NCBI RefSeq assembly: GCF_025698545.1
Contig: NC_068575.1
Coordinates: 52,771,980-52,835,979, forward strand
Origin: Gossypium raimondii
Lineage: Eukaryota > Streptophyta > Magnoliopsida > Malvales > Malvaceae
Direction: 5' to 3'
Length of the DNA stretch: 64,000 bases
Below are positions 10,866-22,729 of this stretch, piece by piece. How positions within the stretch are numbered: the stretch's first letter is position 1; every line of letters begins with the position of its first letter. The translations under genes and the position numbers were made by a program. The notes beneath the pieces are model-generated. The model saw only the letters and a list, made by a program, of their open reading frames with translations, ran no database searches and was not told the origin of the DNA.

Positions 10866-11732
10866 ATGGCCCTCAAGTTGTACGGGGCAGCCATGTCCCC
10901 CTGCACCTCTCGTGTGATGACCTGTTTGCATGAAAAAGAAGCTGATTTCGAGCTCATTCCAATCGACCTTTTTGCCGGTGAACACAAGCAGCTTCCTTTC
11001 CTAGCCAAGAACGTAAACCCGCAGTTATTCTTTTATTTTAGTCACTATATATTACGAGCATTTGATAGTTGCTTAGAGTTTTCATGGCTTCTTTTTAATT
11101 TTGTGAAATATATTTTGCAGCCCTTTGGTCAGATTCCAGCGTTAGAAGATGGCGATCTCAGTCTTTTTGGTAGGCTGCTGTTATCACTTTGTGGTCCAAA
11201 TATTTGATAGAAAAAAAAAATAAACACTTGTTTTGATCATTGTTTTTTGTAATGTTTATGTACATCAGAATCTAGAGCCATCTCAGCATACGTGGCTGAA
11301 AAGTATAAGGAAGCAGGCCATGATCTAATCAGGTGCCAAAGCCTAAAAGAAGCGGCTGAGGTGAAAGTGTGGATGGAGGTGGAATCCCAGCAATACCATC
11401 CCGCAATTTCCCCAATCATATTCCAGTTCTTTGCGGCACCTCTGCAGGGAAAAGTCCCCGATCAAGCAATCATCGATGAAAACTTGGAGAAGCTAGGCAA
11501 AGTGCTGGACGTATACGAGGAGAAACTGAGCCGCACCAAGTACCTTGCGGGTGATTTCTACAGCTTGGCCGATTTGTTCCACTTGTCTTTCACTTACTAT
11601 TTCATGAAAACCCCTTGTGCTAACCTGATAAATGAGCGTCCACATGTTAAGGCTTGGTGGGAAGATATTTCCTCCAGGCCTGCTTTCCAGAAGGTGGCTT
11701 CAGCCATGACATTCGGCGAGAAGGGGAACTAA
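10866..11732 (+). CDS. GSTF13: Phi-class glutathione S-transferase (GSTF13-like)
   Basis: GSTFs conjugate glutathione to electrophiles or reduce organic peroxides in the cytosol. Exons 10866-11012, 11121-11169 and 11269-11732 give 219 aa, the normal phi length and the normal two-intron layout. The N-terminal thioredoxin fold reads MALKLYGAAMSPCTSRV. Ser11 sits at the usual catalytic position, followed by GEHKQLPFL, then NPFGQIPALEDGD with the cis-Pro, then ESRAISAYVAEKY with the Glu-Ser pair that holds glutathione. The C-terminal helical domain has LGKVLDVYEEKL, YLAGDFYSLADL and HVKAWWEDI. Similarity in the final third (TYYFMKT, LINERP, WWEDISSRPAF) points to GSTF13 rather than the stress-inducible GSTF6/8 branch. 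A decayed second copy lies 1.3 kb downstream. Confidence 0.93.
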
Positions 11733-13015
11733 ACTGATCATCAAAGGGTTAACTTTTTTTAATTATTATGAAATTTTAAACAAGTTTTGGCATTGTTGGG
11801 ACTTAGGGGTTGGTTGTTTTCACTTGATTGTTATGAAAATTTATAATAATTTCAAAATGTGATGCTTGTGCGTTTCTCTCTGGCCCTGATTACTATACTA
11901 CTATCAATGTGACAATATATGCAGAAGATTCTGAGCTCATTGACTGTATATTAAACTGCTAATTATAGAGAACTTTGTTTGATATATTATGGGAGATTGT
12001 GATGCAATTATATCGAGGTGATCTGGCGTAACCCATGATGTTATTCATACGCTTCAGGAATTTAAAAATGAAAAATCTATGTACATATCATAATGCATAC
12101 ACTTGTGAAAGTGAAACCACGTGTCTTGATTGTTCATCTGAATTTCTGCTATATGTAATCCATAAAATCTACTTTCACGTTCAACATGTTTATATATAGA
12201 GTTCCCATTGCAAATCTGCTGTTTTGTCTCCCATTCAGAAAGGTGTGGAGTTAATCCACTTTTCAATTATACATTACAGTTTGAACATAAGAAAATCTTT
12301 GCTTGAGGCTCTTCGGTGCTAGAAAATGGTGATCATGTGGGATTTTCTTTTGAGTTTTGACAACTTTGTACTCTTTCCTACCTTTTTTTAAAAAATTTCG
12401 TCGTCCAAATCGGCTGCTGTAAAAAGTTTTCTATGGGCACTAATAAATTTGAAGATGCAAAGCTCAGTTATTTTCATCCACAAAATTCAAAATTAACAAC
12501 TTTTGTCTAATTATACATGCGTTTGTCATCATTCATATTTTCATTACATCAACATTTTTTTCTACCTTTTACTTAACTCGCTTTAATGGATATCCTGAAA
12601 AATATATATTTTTATTAGAGATAGTAAAGCAATGAATCAAAATGAGACAAGAAGTGTTATAAAAAATCATTTTGATGATTACATATCCCAAAAGTCACTA
12701 GTGTTGAGGTTCAACTTTAAGTTTTAAGAGGTAATTTATCCACAATATAATTTTTAAGTCACTTAAATATATCTTTCGGAAAGAAAATAAATGTGTTGAT
12801 ACACCAGTTCGACTTGGGAACAACTTTCACTTTAATTTGTCTACATCTTAATTTACTTTGGTTGTGTAAGACTCCCCTAGTAGCTTAATTTCTGTATTTG
12901 CTAATGATAAGCAGGATAATGCCTTGTATCGGACAATATTTTAATTTGATTTAATGGTAACCGATTAAAAAAAACCGAAGGAAAACAATGGGACTTTCGA
13001 TCTCTTTATATAATA
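11733..13015. other. Intergenic after GSTF, no gene seen
   Basis: The first 250 bp are probably the GSTF 3' untranslated region. The remainder is AT-rich, with no coding signal or transposon ends that I can support. Confidence 0.4.
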
Positions 13016-13115
13016 TATGCACCAAAATCTAAAAGAAGCTTGCATTGTTAGGTCAAAGACAAAGACTCAAATGTGGATGGAGATTGAACCCAACAGCTTA
13101 ACTCTGCAACCTTCA
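13016..13115 (+). pseudogene. Remnant of a second GSTF copy
   Basis: The bases CAAAATCTAAAAGAAGCT and, shortly after, ATGTGGATGGAGATTGAA match CAAAGCCTAAAAGAAGCG and GTGTGGATGGAGGTGGAA of the intact GSTF exon 3 (11337-11385). In translation this is NLKEA then MWMEIE, aligned to SLKEA and VWMEVE. A small insertion separates the two words and the rest of the exon is not recognisable. It is best read as what is left of a tandem duplicate. Confidence 0.6.
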
Positions 13116-13329
13116 CCTAAGTTTTTATTAAGTGGTGGTTGTCTTTTGAAATTAGTCGAGTGGACCACGTTCATAATGTCGAAAACTCAACCTGAAATGT
13201 GGTAAAATTGCTGTCACAATGCATGGGGTGGAGTTCAATGGCTGAGGCAGAGCTGGCTGATCATAAAATATTGAGTTTGAGCTAGTTCCCATTATTTGTC
13301 TAAGGCTGGAAAGCAGAAAAACGAAAGCA

Positions 13330-14070
13330 TTATTGATTAGTTTCTAGGAAAATGAGCATTAATTTCATGACTGCTCTCACTTTCTCAGCATCATCCCATT
13401 TCCCCATCTCTGCATACAAATTGAACAACACAATAAAGTAAGCGTTGATAGCTGGCTCCAACCCCGCAAGTTTCTTAGCACCAATCTCACTGCATTCCAA
13501 ATTCCCATATGCTCTACGAGCAGCAAGCAGCATTGTTGTAAGAATAGGATAGAATTTTCAGTTTAACTGATTTAATCGTTATAAAATAAAAAAAATTATA
13601 TTAAAAAAGAAACTAGGAGAAAACAAGAATAAATAATAATAACATAAACATTCAATTTGTAAATTATAATAAATAAAATTAAATATTTAAAATAACTTAA
13701 ATTGGGTTCAAAAGATTTTATAATAGTTTTTTTATCCGATTTGACCAATTTTTTATCGATTCAATTTTCTTTTGATTTTAAAATATCAAGTAAATCGATT
13801 GGACAGATTATCAATTTTTAATTCAACTGAAGCATTAATATTGATCTCGGATAGACCTCTATGCTCTAACAGGCATACCCGGATAAATCTAAACCACCCA
13901 ACGTGCCAAGAGATCAATGTATTATGCATAATGTTTTTTAGACCAGGCAAGAATCCAAACTTCCCTTGAACTAAACAAGCATAAAGCAGCCCAGCTAAAG
14001 TTACATCATCATTCTTAAAGCCTTTTTCTTCCGTTCTATTAATCAAACCACCAGACCAAAACCGTTCCAC
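13330..14070 (-). pseudogene. Pentatricopeptide repeat (PPR) gene relic
   Basis: PPR proteins bind organellar RNA. Two minus-strand pieces match the end of a PLS-type PPR protein. The first, about 14030-13930, reads EKGFKNDDVTLAGLLYACL, the usual PDDVTLAGLLYACVHAG-type line. The second, 13533-13350, reads LLAARRAYGNLECSEIGAKK, LEPAINAYFIVLFNLYAEMG and WDDAEKVRAVMK, the E motif. Between them lie about 240 bp of AT-rich sequence and lost frame. No other PPR units are visible upstream, so this is a short 3' relic. Confidence 0.75.
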
Positions 14071-14243
14071 TTATATTGAAGGTTCAGCACATTAGTGTGA
14101 ATTTATTGGAAGAAACCACAGAAGTGGGTCAAGCAAAAAAGGGTAGGCTTTCAAAGGTAAAGGAAATAAGTTCTAACATCTTATGTTATTTAACAGTGGT
14201 TGTTGGGCTGAGAGCAAAAATTGAAAATTAAAGTGAAGAAAAT

Positions 14244-14314
14244 TGCGCATCCGGGGAATCGAACCCCGGTCAGTACCGTGGGAGGGTACTATGATACCAC
14301 TACACTAGATGCGC
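14244..14314 (-). tRNA. tRNA-Gly (anticodon CCC)
   Basis: The 71 nt minus-strand sequence folds as a tRNA. The acceptor arms are GCGCATC and GATGCGC. The anticodon stem is GTACC/GGTAC around the loop CTCCCAC with anticodon CCC, reading GGG. The T arm is CCGGGGTTCGATTCCCCGG. The A box (TAGTGTAGTGGT) and B box (GGTTCGATTCC) are both present, and the discriminator base is A. There is no intron, and a T-run follows on the minus strand as a polymerase III stop. It looks functional. Confidence 0.95.
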
Positions 14315-15498
14315 TGGACCATCCAATGTTACCATACTTATTTATATAACTATAAAACTTAGTCGTTCTTTAATAGAGAAGGTAACCAAACCTGCGTAGG
14401 AAACAAGAGGTTCATTCAAAGGTTGAAGAAGAAAGGAAAACTGTAGAGGGAAAATGATAATAGTAGGGTTAACCGGAGGGTCGCATTGGTGAAGTCTACA
14501 GTTTCTTCCCTATTATTTTATCCATAGTAATTAGTTTTGGTTTTGCAGGATGCGTTGAAGAGGGGCACAGGCGGGTACAAAAACGTGGTGGCTGAATTTG
14601 TGCCGGACATTTAACTAGGTGATAGTCAAGTTGATGGTTTGAAGTTGGGCCAAATTGTCTTCTCTGATGACTCCGAACGTCAACTCCTTAGTCGATAAAT
14701 GTTCTGTAATTTTCTCGTTTTGACGAGCTGGCCAGCTTAACATTGGGAATAGCCTTTCCAAGCAATGCTTATCTACTATTATACTACTATTGTAGTCTAC
14801 TAGTCTTGGAGGTGGAACGTTTACCATCAAAATGTTTAATCGACCTTTTAGTGTAAAGTTTGTTCTTATTTAGTTTACTTAAATACTTGGCATACTTAAG
14901 TCATCCCATATGACCATTATCACTTACCTTGTCATGAAACTGTGGATTCTTTTGATTTGGAAATGTGGGTAAAGTTTGTTCTGACATCGTTTTAGAAATT
15001 CTGAAGCTTTGGATAGAAGGGTATAAGGTAATCGTTCTTGATATTCCACTGTTGTTTGAGGCGAAGATGGATAAGTGGACGAAACCCATTGTTATTTTAT
15101 GGGTTGATCCTACCGTGTTGAAAAATGGCCAACCATGCTGCTGTTATGTTTTTGTTAAAGTACATGCTACTATGATGATTTTGTTGAGTGCATACAGTTT
15201 GTATGCATGCTGCAGCAATTGTGCATGTTGCAGCAACATATTTTCTGTTTTAGTTGCAATGTAATTTAGTTTGGTTGAAAATGAACTTTGATGTTGATGT
15301 TTTGATGGGATGATTGAGGTGATAAGTCAGCTTATCCATGTGTACAGGCAATGTTTTAATAGTCCTAATGCTGACTAGTGGGGTTAGTTGAATATTTGGT
15401 GATGTATTTTGACTATAAATGTATTGTTTTTATATTGAATGAGCAAGCATATCAATTGTGTAAAGCGGATTGTTTCCTTGCTGCATGTTTGTGAATAA

Positions 15499-16262
15499 GG
15501 CTTAGTTTGGATGGGCGGTGTGTTTACCTCCGGTGAGGTTAAAAACAGCGGTGACGGTGAGATTAGTTACTGTAGCGGTGAGATTGGATACTGTAGCAGT
15601 GAGATTAGAAACAATGGTGGAGTGTGTGTTTGGATTCAAACGCAATTGTATGTGATGAGGTAAGAATAAAAATGACTATTAAGGACACAGATTAGAATTG
15701 ATATTTAATAGAAGTTTTTAAATTATTTTTCTTTTATAAAATTATTAAAATATGTGAATTTATAAATTAATTTAATAAAATATTAAAATGTATCTTCCGA
15801 TATTTTATTATAAATATTTTAATAAATTATATAATCAATTTAAATTATTTAATAGATAAAATGATAATTATTTTTAATTTTTTATAGTTAAATATTCTTT
15901 TATAACAATGATAAATATTATTTTCACAAATAGTAACATTATACTTGGATCAAATTTTGAAGTATCTAAACGGATGGTTTTTAATAAAAAAAAATAGTAA
16001 CATAAGACATAACAAGTTTCAAGGATAAAATGGTAAAATAATAAATAAAAGTATGGGTATTTTTGTCAATTAAAAATACTAACTGCCCTAGTGAATTTTA
16101 ATTGCTGCAGAAATCTCCAGCTGATTTTCAGCATATCAGTGTGGTGAAAATGCATTTTCACTGAACTGTCATGCTGAACCAAACAACATAGCAGTGAGGT
16201 CGGTAGCAGTTATTTACCCCAACTGCACCTCATTGGCATTAAAAGCGAAACCAAATGAGGCT
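15499..16262. mobile_element. Nonautonomous TIR-type element in the CoaE relic
   Basis: The left end GGCTTAGTTTGGATGGG faces CCAAATGAGGCTTAAG at the right, an imperfect inverted match (GCCTCATTTGG). Subterminal words with TACTGTAGCGGTGAG and GAGGTGCAGTTGGGGTAAAT recur in both arms, a style known from hAT-like MITEs of rosids. The centre is AT-rich and noncoding. No certain target duplication was found. Confidence 0.55.
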
Positions 16263-16332
16263 TAAGTAAATTGTTCTTTGTTTCTTCCTCCTTTGCCTAA
16301 GTAAATTATTCTTTGTTTCTTCCTCCTTTGTT
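16263..16332. repeat. 35 bp tandem duplication
   Basis: Two adjoining 35 bp copies start TAAGTAAATTGTTC and TAAGTAAATTATTC, with one or two differences. They lie at the right border of the preceding element. Confidence 0.85.
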
Positions 16333-16989
16333 CTCTGTATTGTTCTTTTCTTTTGCTGCTGTCACAAACCCAACATACCACTTCGAAGACTCGTGGGAAG
16401 AGATAATTCAACAGAGGAGGATGCCAGGAATAGGATCAATGCTCAGATGTCTCTAGATTCAAAGAGGACACTAGCAGACATGGTGATAGATAACACTAAA
16501 TCACTTCACGACTTGCAGGAAAGGTTTGCCCTTGACTTGGACTGAGTTGTGGCTTTCGAGGGACGGAGCTTTGTCAGCATCAAGATATTATTCATCAATC
16601 CATATGTACTACGATCACAACCAACTTGAGGATTAAAACTGTTTATATCCGTTGACTATTCTTGATGGCGGGAAGTGATATTTTCGAGGTTTTATACGAG
16701 TGAAGAGAAGATAGACGAGACTTATGCCTGTCCAATTTTGTAAATAAGAATTCCATACTGTACCTCTTACTTGAGGTTATAGAACTTTATTGGTTTTCTT
16801 TTGATTGTTGCTTATAAACAACGAAGTATCTATTTGTTTAACAAAATCTTACTAACAAATAGTCATGTGTGTGTGTTTGCGTCTATTTGTCTCTATCATT
16901 TTAAGACAAAATTTTGGCAGTTGCCTTATGTCCAGCAGCAGAGAGATAGAATCCTTTGTAAATTACTAGGTTCTATACACAAATCAGCT

Positions 16990-17345
16990 CAGGCCTGTAA
17001 TGACCTAAGGCATCAAAGGGAGAAGGTAAAATGGCATAGAATTGTATGGTGCCATTTTAATATTCCTAGACATTCTATTATTTACTTGGCAGAAAACTCT
17101 AAATCGGTTTCCTACAAAAGATAGAATGAGATCAACAGGGTTTGACATGCCATGTTACATGTCATGAGGAAGTGGAGAGTATGACCACATTTTGTTCAAT
17201 TGTATGTATTCTGGGCAACTGCGGCAAGAATTATTAATGCTTGTGGCATAAGTAAAGCTGTAGGGAGTTGACATAACCAACTCACTACATAGCCAAATTT
17301 GTGTTATTAAGTGATGACAATAGTTGTACTTGGTGGCTAATTCCA
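16990..17345 (+). mobile_element. L1-type LINE fragment (zf-RVT region)
   Basis: Decayed coding sequence on the plus strand resembles the zinc-binding segment after the reverse transcriptase of plant LINEs. It reads WHRIVWCHFNIPRHSIIYL, then, across frame changes, words like EYDHILFNCMYSGQLRQEL and ACGISKAVGS. The usual continuation about RLAWTAFIYYIWRERN is not clear. It is a short fragment without intact ends. Confidence 0.6.
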
Positions 17346-17496
17346 CTTAACTGTATTGGTCGCTTGTTTTGTATGGATAATCATGATTGACTTATTTATT
17401 TTTTAAATTTTGGATAATCATGATTTATGTATGGCCATTACAGGTATATTCTTTTCATTCTTTATTGGAATGATAGTTTTTTCAATGAGGTACTTT

Positions 17497-17570
17497 GTTT
17501 TTCTTTTTTTGAAATAAATACTATAAAATTCATTAATTGCAAAGAGAAGTACAATCAAGACTAGCAATAT
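17497..17570 (-). mobile_element. 3' end of an L1-type LINE, split by insertions (part 3)
   Basis: Read on the minus strand, this holds the last codons of an RNase H-like domain (ASLDCTSLCN), a stop, a short 3' untranslated stretch and an A-rich tail (17497-17512). The 5 bp AATAT at 17566-17570 is the duplicated target of the copia element to its right. The upstream parts of the same LINE lie at 22463-22729 and 25527-25715. Confidence 0.7.
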
Positions 17571-17999
17571 TGTTGGAACAGTGGTAGCAGCAGCAAGCAA
17601 AAACATTAACAGCAAAGCAAGCAAAAACAGAATGAAAAACAAATGCCAAAATGTAACTAAAGGAAATCACACATTTTCATTCAAAATTTGAAAATATATT
17701 GTGCTTACAAAGTTAATTGAACAGTTACCTAAACACTTAACTGCTCCCACTACTTTGTCTAATAGCTAACTTATGAAATACATAAAAACAAAGTTGATAA
17801 TGTCAGCTATTACATCCATCAGATTCAAATCCAAAAATCTACTAACTTTAGATATCAAGTTACAAGCCAAATTGATCAAGTTACAAAAGAACTAAAAGAA
17901 ACAAAATGACTAGGCTGCTTTTGGTTCAGTCTCGATGCTGGCATACTAGCTGAGCTGCTACTGCTGGTCACTTGTTGCATTGCAGGCCAATGTTTAACA
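17571..17999 (-). repeat. Copia 3' LTR
   Basis: This 429 bp repeat starts TGTTGGAACAGTGG and ends CAATGTTTAACA. It matches the LTR at 22036-22462 with about 23 differences and two or three small indels by eye. Confidence 0.9.
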
Positions 18000-20900
18000 C
18001 TCCTCCTTGGACTGTATGAAGCAAACATCAATTGAATCTTTTAAGACTTCAAATCTTGTTGTACCAAGAGGCTTTGTCAAAATATCAGCCAATTGATTTT
18101 GTGAACTGTAATGAATGAGACTAACTTCTTTGGACTATTCAGCCTCTCGAACAAAATAAACCTTAATCTTAAAATGTTTGGTCTTGCCATGAAAAACTAG
18201 ATTCTTGGCTATGGCAACTGTTGATTGGTTGTCTACCATGATCTTAGTATATTTGTGTTGCTCTTCATTTAGATCACATAACAACTTTCTAAGCCAAATG
18301 GCTTGACTGACTGCTGCTGCAGCTGTTATATATTATGCTTCAGCTGTTGACTGAGCAACTGTTTGCTACTTCTTAGAACTCCAACAGAAAACTCCCGAGC
18401 CAAGTGTAAAGAAATAGCCTGAGGTACTCTTCATGTCATCAATAGACCCAGCCCAGTCACTATCTGAGTAACCAATCAGCTTAAGCTCACTTCGTTTATT
18501 GAACATGACCCCAAACTTTAAAGTTCTTTTAACATACTTGAGTATCCTCTTAGCTGCCTTAAAATGTGTTGTGTTACAACAATGCATGAACCTTGACAAT
18601 ATGCTAACAACATGCATGAGGTCAAGTCTAGTTGCTGTTAAGTAAAGTAAACAACCAACTAAGCTTCTGTACTCCTTTTCATCAACCCTTTCTTGATTTC
18701 TAAAACTTGCCAGCTTCTCCTTTTGAGCCAATGGTATGCTCACTGATTTGTAATTTGTCATGCAAAATTTATTGCGAATTTTCAAAGCAAAGGCATGTTG
18801 ATTGATAAAAATACCTTGATCAGACTGGTTCACTTCCATACCAAGGAAGTATGTCATGATTCCTAAGTCAGTCATGTCAAACACCTTTTGCATTTGTGTT
18901 TTGAATTCTTGGATCAAATCTTCCTTGCTTCCAGTCACCAACAAATCATCCACATAGATTGAAACAATCAGCAATGTCTCATCTTTAGACTTCTTCACAT
19001 AGAGTGTTGGCTCACTCAGGCTTTTCTCAAATTCGAGCCTAGACAGGTAAGCATCAATCCTGTCATACCAAGCTCGAGGTGCCTGCTTCAGGCCATAAAG
19101 AGCTTTCTTCAGCCTATAGACTTTGTCCTCTTCTCCTTGGACTTTGAATCCATCTGGCTGCTTGATATATATCTCTTCTTTGAGAAAACCATTTAATAAA
19201 GCTGACTTAACATCAAGTTGATGGATTTTCCATTGCTTCTGTGCAGCCAAGGAAAACAGAAGCTTGATGGTGTCTAGTCTTGCCATTAGAGCAAATGTCT
19301 CCATAAAGTCAATGACATGCTGCTAGCCATACCCTTTCACCACAAGCATTGCCTTGTGTTTGTTCAATGATCCATCAACATTAAATTTGGCTTTAAAAAC
19401 ACACTTGACACCTATGAATTTCTTTTGATCAAGTCTATCTACCAGATCCCAAGTGTCATTTTTGTAGATCATATCAATCTCAGCTTCTATTGCCTCTTTC
19501 CAGTGCTTGTTTCTCACAGCCTCTTCAAAGCTTGAAGGCTCAACTATAGCCACATTACATCTTTGATAGATGTCAGCAATAGACCTGGTCCCTCTCACAA
19601 GAAGATCATCCACATTTGCATTGCTGAGCTCATTTTCTGTTGGTTCCAAGTTACTGTCAATTTGTTTTTCTTCAAACTGACTTGTATATGAACCATCCAA
19701 GTTCCAAAACTTTTCTTCATCAAATTTGACATCACTACTCACCAAAATTTTTTTGGTTGAGGGATCAAATACCCTGTAGCCCTTCTTGATGCTACTGTAG
19801 CCAACAAATATGCCAGGAACTGACCTTTTCTCAAGCTTAGTTCTTTTTTCTGCAGGTACAAGGACATAACACATACATCCAAATACTTTCAAATGAGAAA
19901 CAGATGGCTTGAGTCCATGCCATGCTTCAAAAGGAGTCTTGCCCTTCACAGCATATGTTGGCAGCTTGTTGAGCAGATACACTGAGGTATTGACACCCTC
20001 AGCCCAAAATGTACTTGGAAAATTACTTTGAAATAGCAAACACCTAGCCATGTTCATCATTGTCCTGTTCTTCCTCTCACATACCCTATTTTGTTGAGGA
20101 GTATATACTGTGGTTAACTGATAATGGATCCCAGCCTGCTCACACAACTTTTAAAATATTTCAGACAAGTATTCAATGCTATTATATGTCCTCAAAGCCT
20201 TAATCCTGTAGTCTGCTTGATTCTTAACTAAAGCTTTAAATTTTCCAAAAGCTTTAAACACCTCAGACTTCTGTTTCAAGAAGTAAACCCAACAAAATCT
20301 GGTCAAATCATCTATAAATAGAACAAAGTACTTACTGCCATTTAGTGAAGAGGTCTTCATTGGTTTACAAACATCAGAATGTACTAATTCAAGCCTTTCA
20401 CGAGCCCTCCATGCCTTGTTGACTGGAAAAAGTAGCCTGGCCTGTTTACCAAGCTGACATACTTTACAAACAGTCTCTCTTGCCTCAACCTTGGTCATGT
20501 CCTCTGCCAAATTTAGCTTGTGCAACAAATCAAGTGACTTGAAATTAGCATGGCCTAGTCTCCTATACCATAAGCCAGCATTGTCAGTTAAGCTTGTATA
20601 AGCCTTCTTCTCAAGCTGACTTACATCAAGCATAAAGCACTTATCTGTCATAGGTACTGAGACTATTTCCTGACCATGAAAATCTTTAATAACACAAGAA
20701 CCATCCTTGAAGACTAGTGAATAGCCTTTTTTAACCAACTGACCTATACTAAGTAAGTTCCGATCTATATCAGGTACATAAAGCACATCTGAAATAACTT
20801 GTTACCTGAACTAGTGTTGATCACATCATCACCTCTACCTTTAGCTTCAATCAAGTTCCCATTGCCTATCTTGATATTTGAGGTAAAGCTTTTATCAAGG

Positions 20901-22035
20901 TCCTTGAACAAGCTTTCATCAGCTGCAATATGGTGTGAGCAACCACTATCCACAAGCCAACTGCATTTGACTTTGCTTGTGGTTGCAAAGCATAAGGCAG
21001 TAAAGACATGCTCCTCATGAGCTTGTAGGTCATTAGCAGTCTTAGCTTATATTTGCTACAGAGCTTGTGGCATCTCCTTGTTCTTGCACACCTTCTTATG
21101 ATGACCATACTGTTTATAACTTTTACACTGAACATCTGGTCTGTTCCAGCAGTACTTCTCTAAATGATTAGTTTTCTTGTAGTGAATGTATTGTGGGAAC
21201 CTCCTTCTCCCTGCATCTCTTCTTGATTTCTCCCTTCTATCAAACCAAGGCTTCTTTGCTTTCTGACTTGAGCCTGAGCCTTCTCTGGCTTTTGCTTGGA
21301 AGGCTCTCTCAGGGTGCTCTTCCTGCCTATTTGCCCTCCTTTGCTCAAGTGCATAAAGAGAGTTCACCAACTCAGATAAAGAAATGGTTGTGAGATCCCT
21401 CGAGTCCTCAAATGAGGAGATCTTTGACTCAAACCTCTCAGGGAGAGTGGTGATAACCTTCTCAACATCCCTTCTGTCACTGAAGTCTTCTCCTAGGAGT
21501 CTAATATTGTTAACAGTAGCTATGATCCTATTAGAGTATTGCTTGATAGTCTCTAACTCTTTCATTTTCAAATTTTCAAATTCCATTCTAAGGTTGATTA
21601 CTTGTTGCTGCCTTGTCTTATCTGATCCCATTAACTCCTCCTTTAGCCTTTCCCATGCTTGCTTAGGTGAGTTACAAGCTATAATTTGAGTGGAGATTAC
21701 ATCAGTCACTCTATTCTGCAGGCAGGCCATGGTTTTGTGCTTCTCGGCTCGCTCCTCACTATGTTGCCTAATCTGTGCAATGGTGAGATTTGCCCTCAAT
21801 GGAGGTGGTTCAACATCATTCTCAACTACACTCCACAAATCATGGCTTAGAGGTAAGTTTTCATCTTAACTACCCAAATGTGGTAGTTCTCTCCAGCAAA
21901 CACAGGTGGTAGAGGTGGTGTGAAACTCATATTGTTGAAAACAAATTTGATAGCCTCGATATTTAAATTTGTTTTGACAGATAAGACTCAACAAACAATA
22001 GAGGCCCTCAAAGACAACAGGCTCTAATTACCATT

Positions 22036-22462
22036 TGTTGGAACAATGGCAGCAGCAGCAAGCAAAAATATTAACAACAAGCGAGTAAAAACAGAATGAA
22101 AAATAAAGGCCAAAATGTAACTGAAGGAAATCACACTTTTTCATTCAAAATTTGAAAATATATTGTGGTTACAAAGTTAATTGAACAGTTACCTAAACAC
22201 TTAACTGCTTCCACTACTTTATCTAATAGCTAACTTATGAAATACATAAAAAAAAAGCTGATAATGTCAGCTATTACATCCATCAGATTCAAATCCAAAA
22301 ATCTACTAAATTTAGATATCAAGTTACAAGCCAACTTGGTCAAGTTACAAAAGAACTAAAAGAAACAAAATAACTAGGCTGCTTCTGGTCAGTCTCGATG
22401 CTGGCATGCTAGCTGAGCTGCTACTGCTAGTCACTTGTTGCATTGCAGGCCAATGCTTAACA
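22036..22462 (-). repeat. Copia 5' LTR
   Basis: This 427 bp repeat starts TGTTGGAACAATGG and ends CAATGCTTAACA. It is followed directly by the AATAT target duplication. Confidence 0.9.
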
Positions 22463-22729
22463 AATATGCAGAACTACCCTGGGCACCTCATCTACCCAAT
22501 ACAACAGATCACTAAGATCATGGCCACATTTTGCAAGATAGTGTGAGCCACTTGGTTACCATCATTAGGAGAGTATTCATAAATACAAGAGACAAAACGT
22601 TTCTCCTTCAATTTACAATTTCTAAGTGCTATGCCCATTTCTGAAGGGTCCCTAAGACCCTTGCTTCAGACGTTCAATTATCACGGCCTCGTCTTCTTCA
22701 ACCATTATCTGCCTAAAGCCAAGATCGCC
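22463..22729 (-). mobile_element. LINE RNase H-like segment (part 2)
   Basis: Minus-strand frames show the middle and end of an RNase H-like domain of the kind carried by plant L1 elements. FRQIMVEEDEAVIIERL comes first, a decayed stretch follows, and then LLYWVDEVPRVVLHI at the left border. It is separated from its neighbours by the solo LTR on the right (target TCGCC) and the copia element on the left (target AATAT). Frame breaks in the middle show that it was already decaying. Confidence 0.7.

Larger units (their letters stand above)
14454..16550 (+). pseudogene. Dephospho-CoA kinase (CoaE) pseudogene
   Basis: CoaE makes the last step of coenzyme A synthesis by phosphorylating dephospho-CoA. 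Blocks in family order are visible. MIIVGLTGG at 14454 precedes a disrupted P-loop. After a tttgcag acceptor, 14549-14700 has LKRGTGGYKNVVAEF and LKLGQIVFSDDSERQLLSR. Then 14995-15115 has ILKLWIEGYKVIVLDIPLL and EAKMDKWTKPIV. Last, 16414-16535 has EEDARNRINAQMSLDSKRT and ADMVIDNTKSLHDL. Stops and shifts interrupt it and the nucleotide-binding loop is destroyed, so no enzyme can be made. Exon-like pieces separated by intron-like DNA show that it derives from a genomic copy. A transposon-like element fills the gap before the last exon. Confidence 0.85.
17571..22462 (-). mobile_element. Ty1/copia LTR retrotransposon (fossil, near full length)
   Basis: A 4.9 kb element in minus orientation with LTRs at both ends, a 5 bp target duplication AATAT (17566-17570 and 22463-22467), a tRNA-Met-like primer site just inside the right LTR (about 22020-22033) and a purine tract beside the left LTR (18000-18015). 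Parts in minus-strand order: gag with a CCHC knuckle (about 21930-21056), aspartic protease (DSG type, about 20953), GAG-pre-integrase and integrase (20786-19700), then reverse transcriptase (YVDDLLVTG) and RNase H (19450-18366). Domain order protease, integrase, RT marks it as copia; the lineage is not assigned. Coding is broken in several places, roughly five. The LTRs differ at about 5 percent by eye, suggesting insertion a few million years ago. Confidence 0.93.

Noticed and set aside
17418-17642. Hydrophobic minus-strand frame of 74 codons, possible membrane protein
   Set aside because: It runs across the LINE tail and into the copia LTR, so it is a composite of repeat ends.
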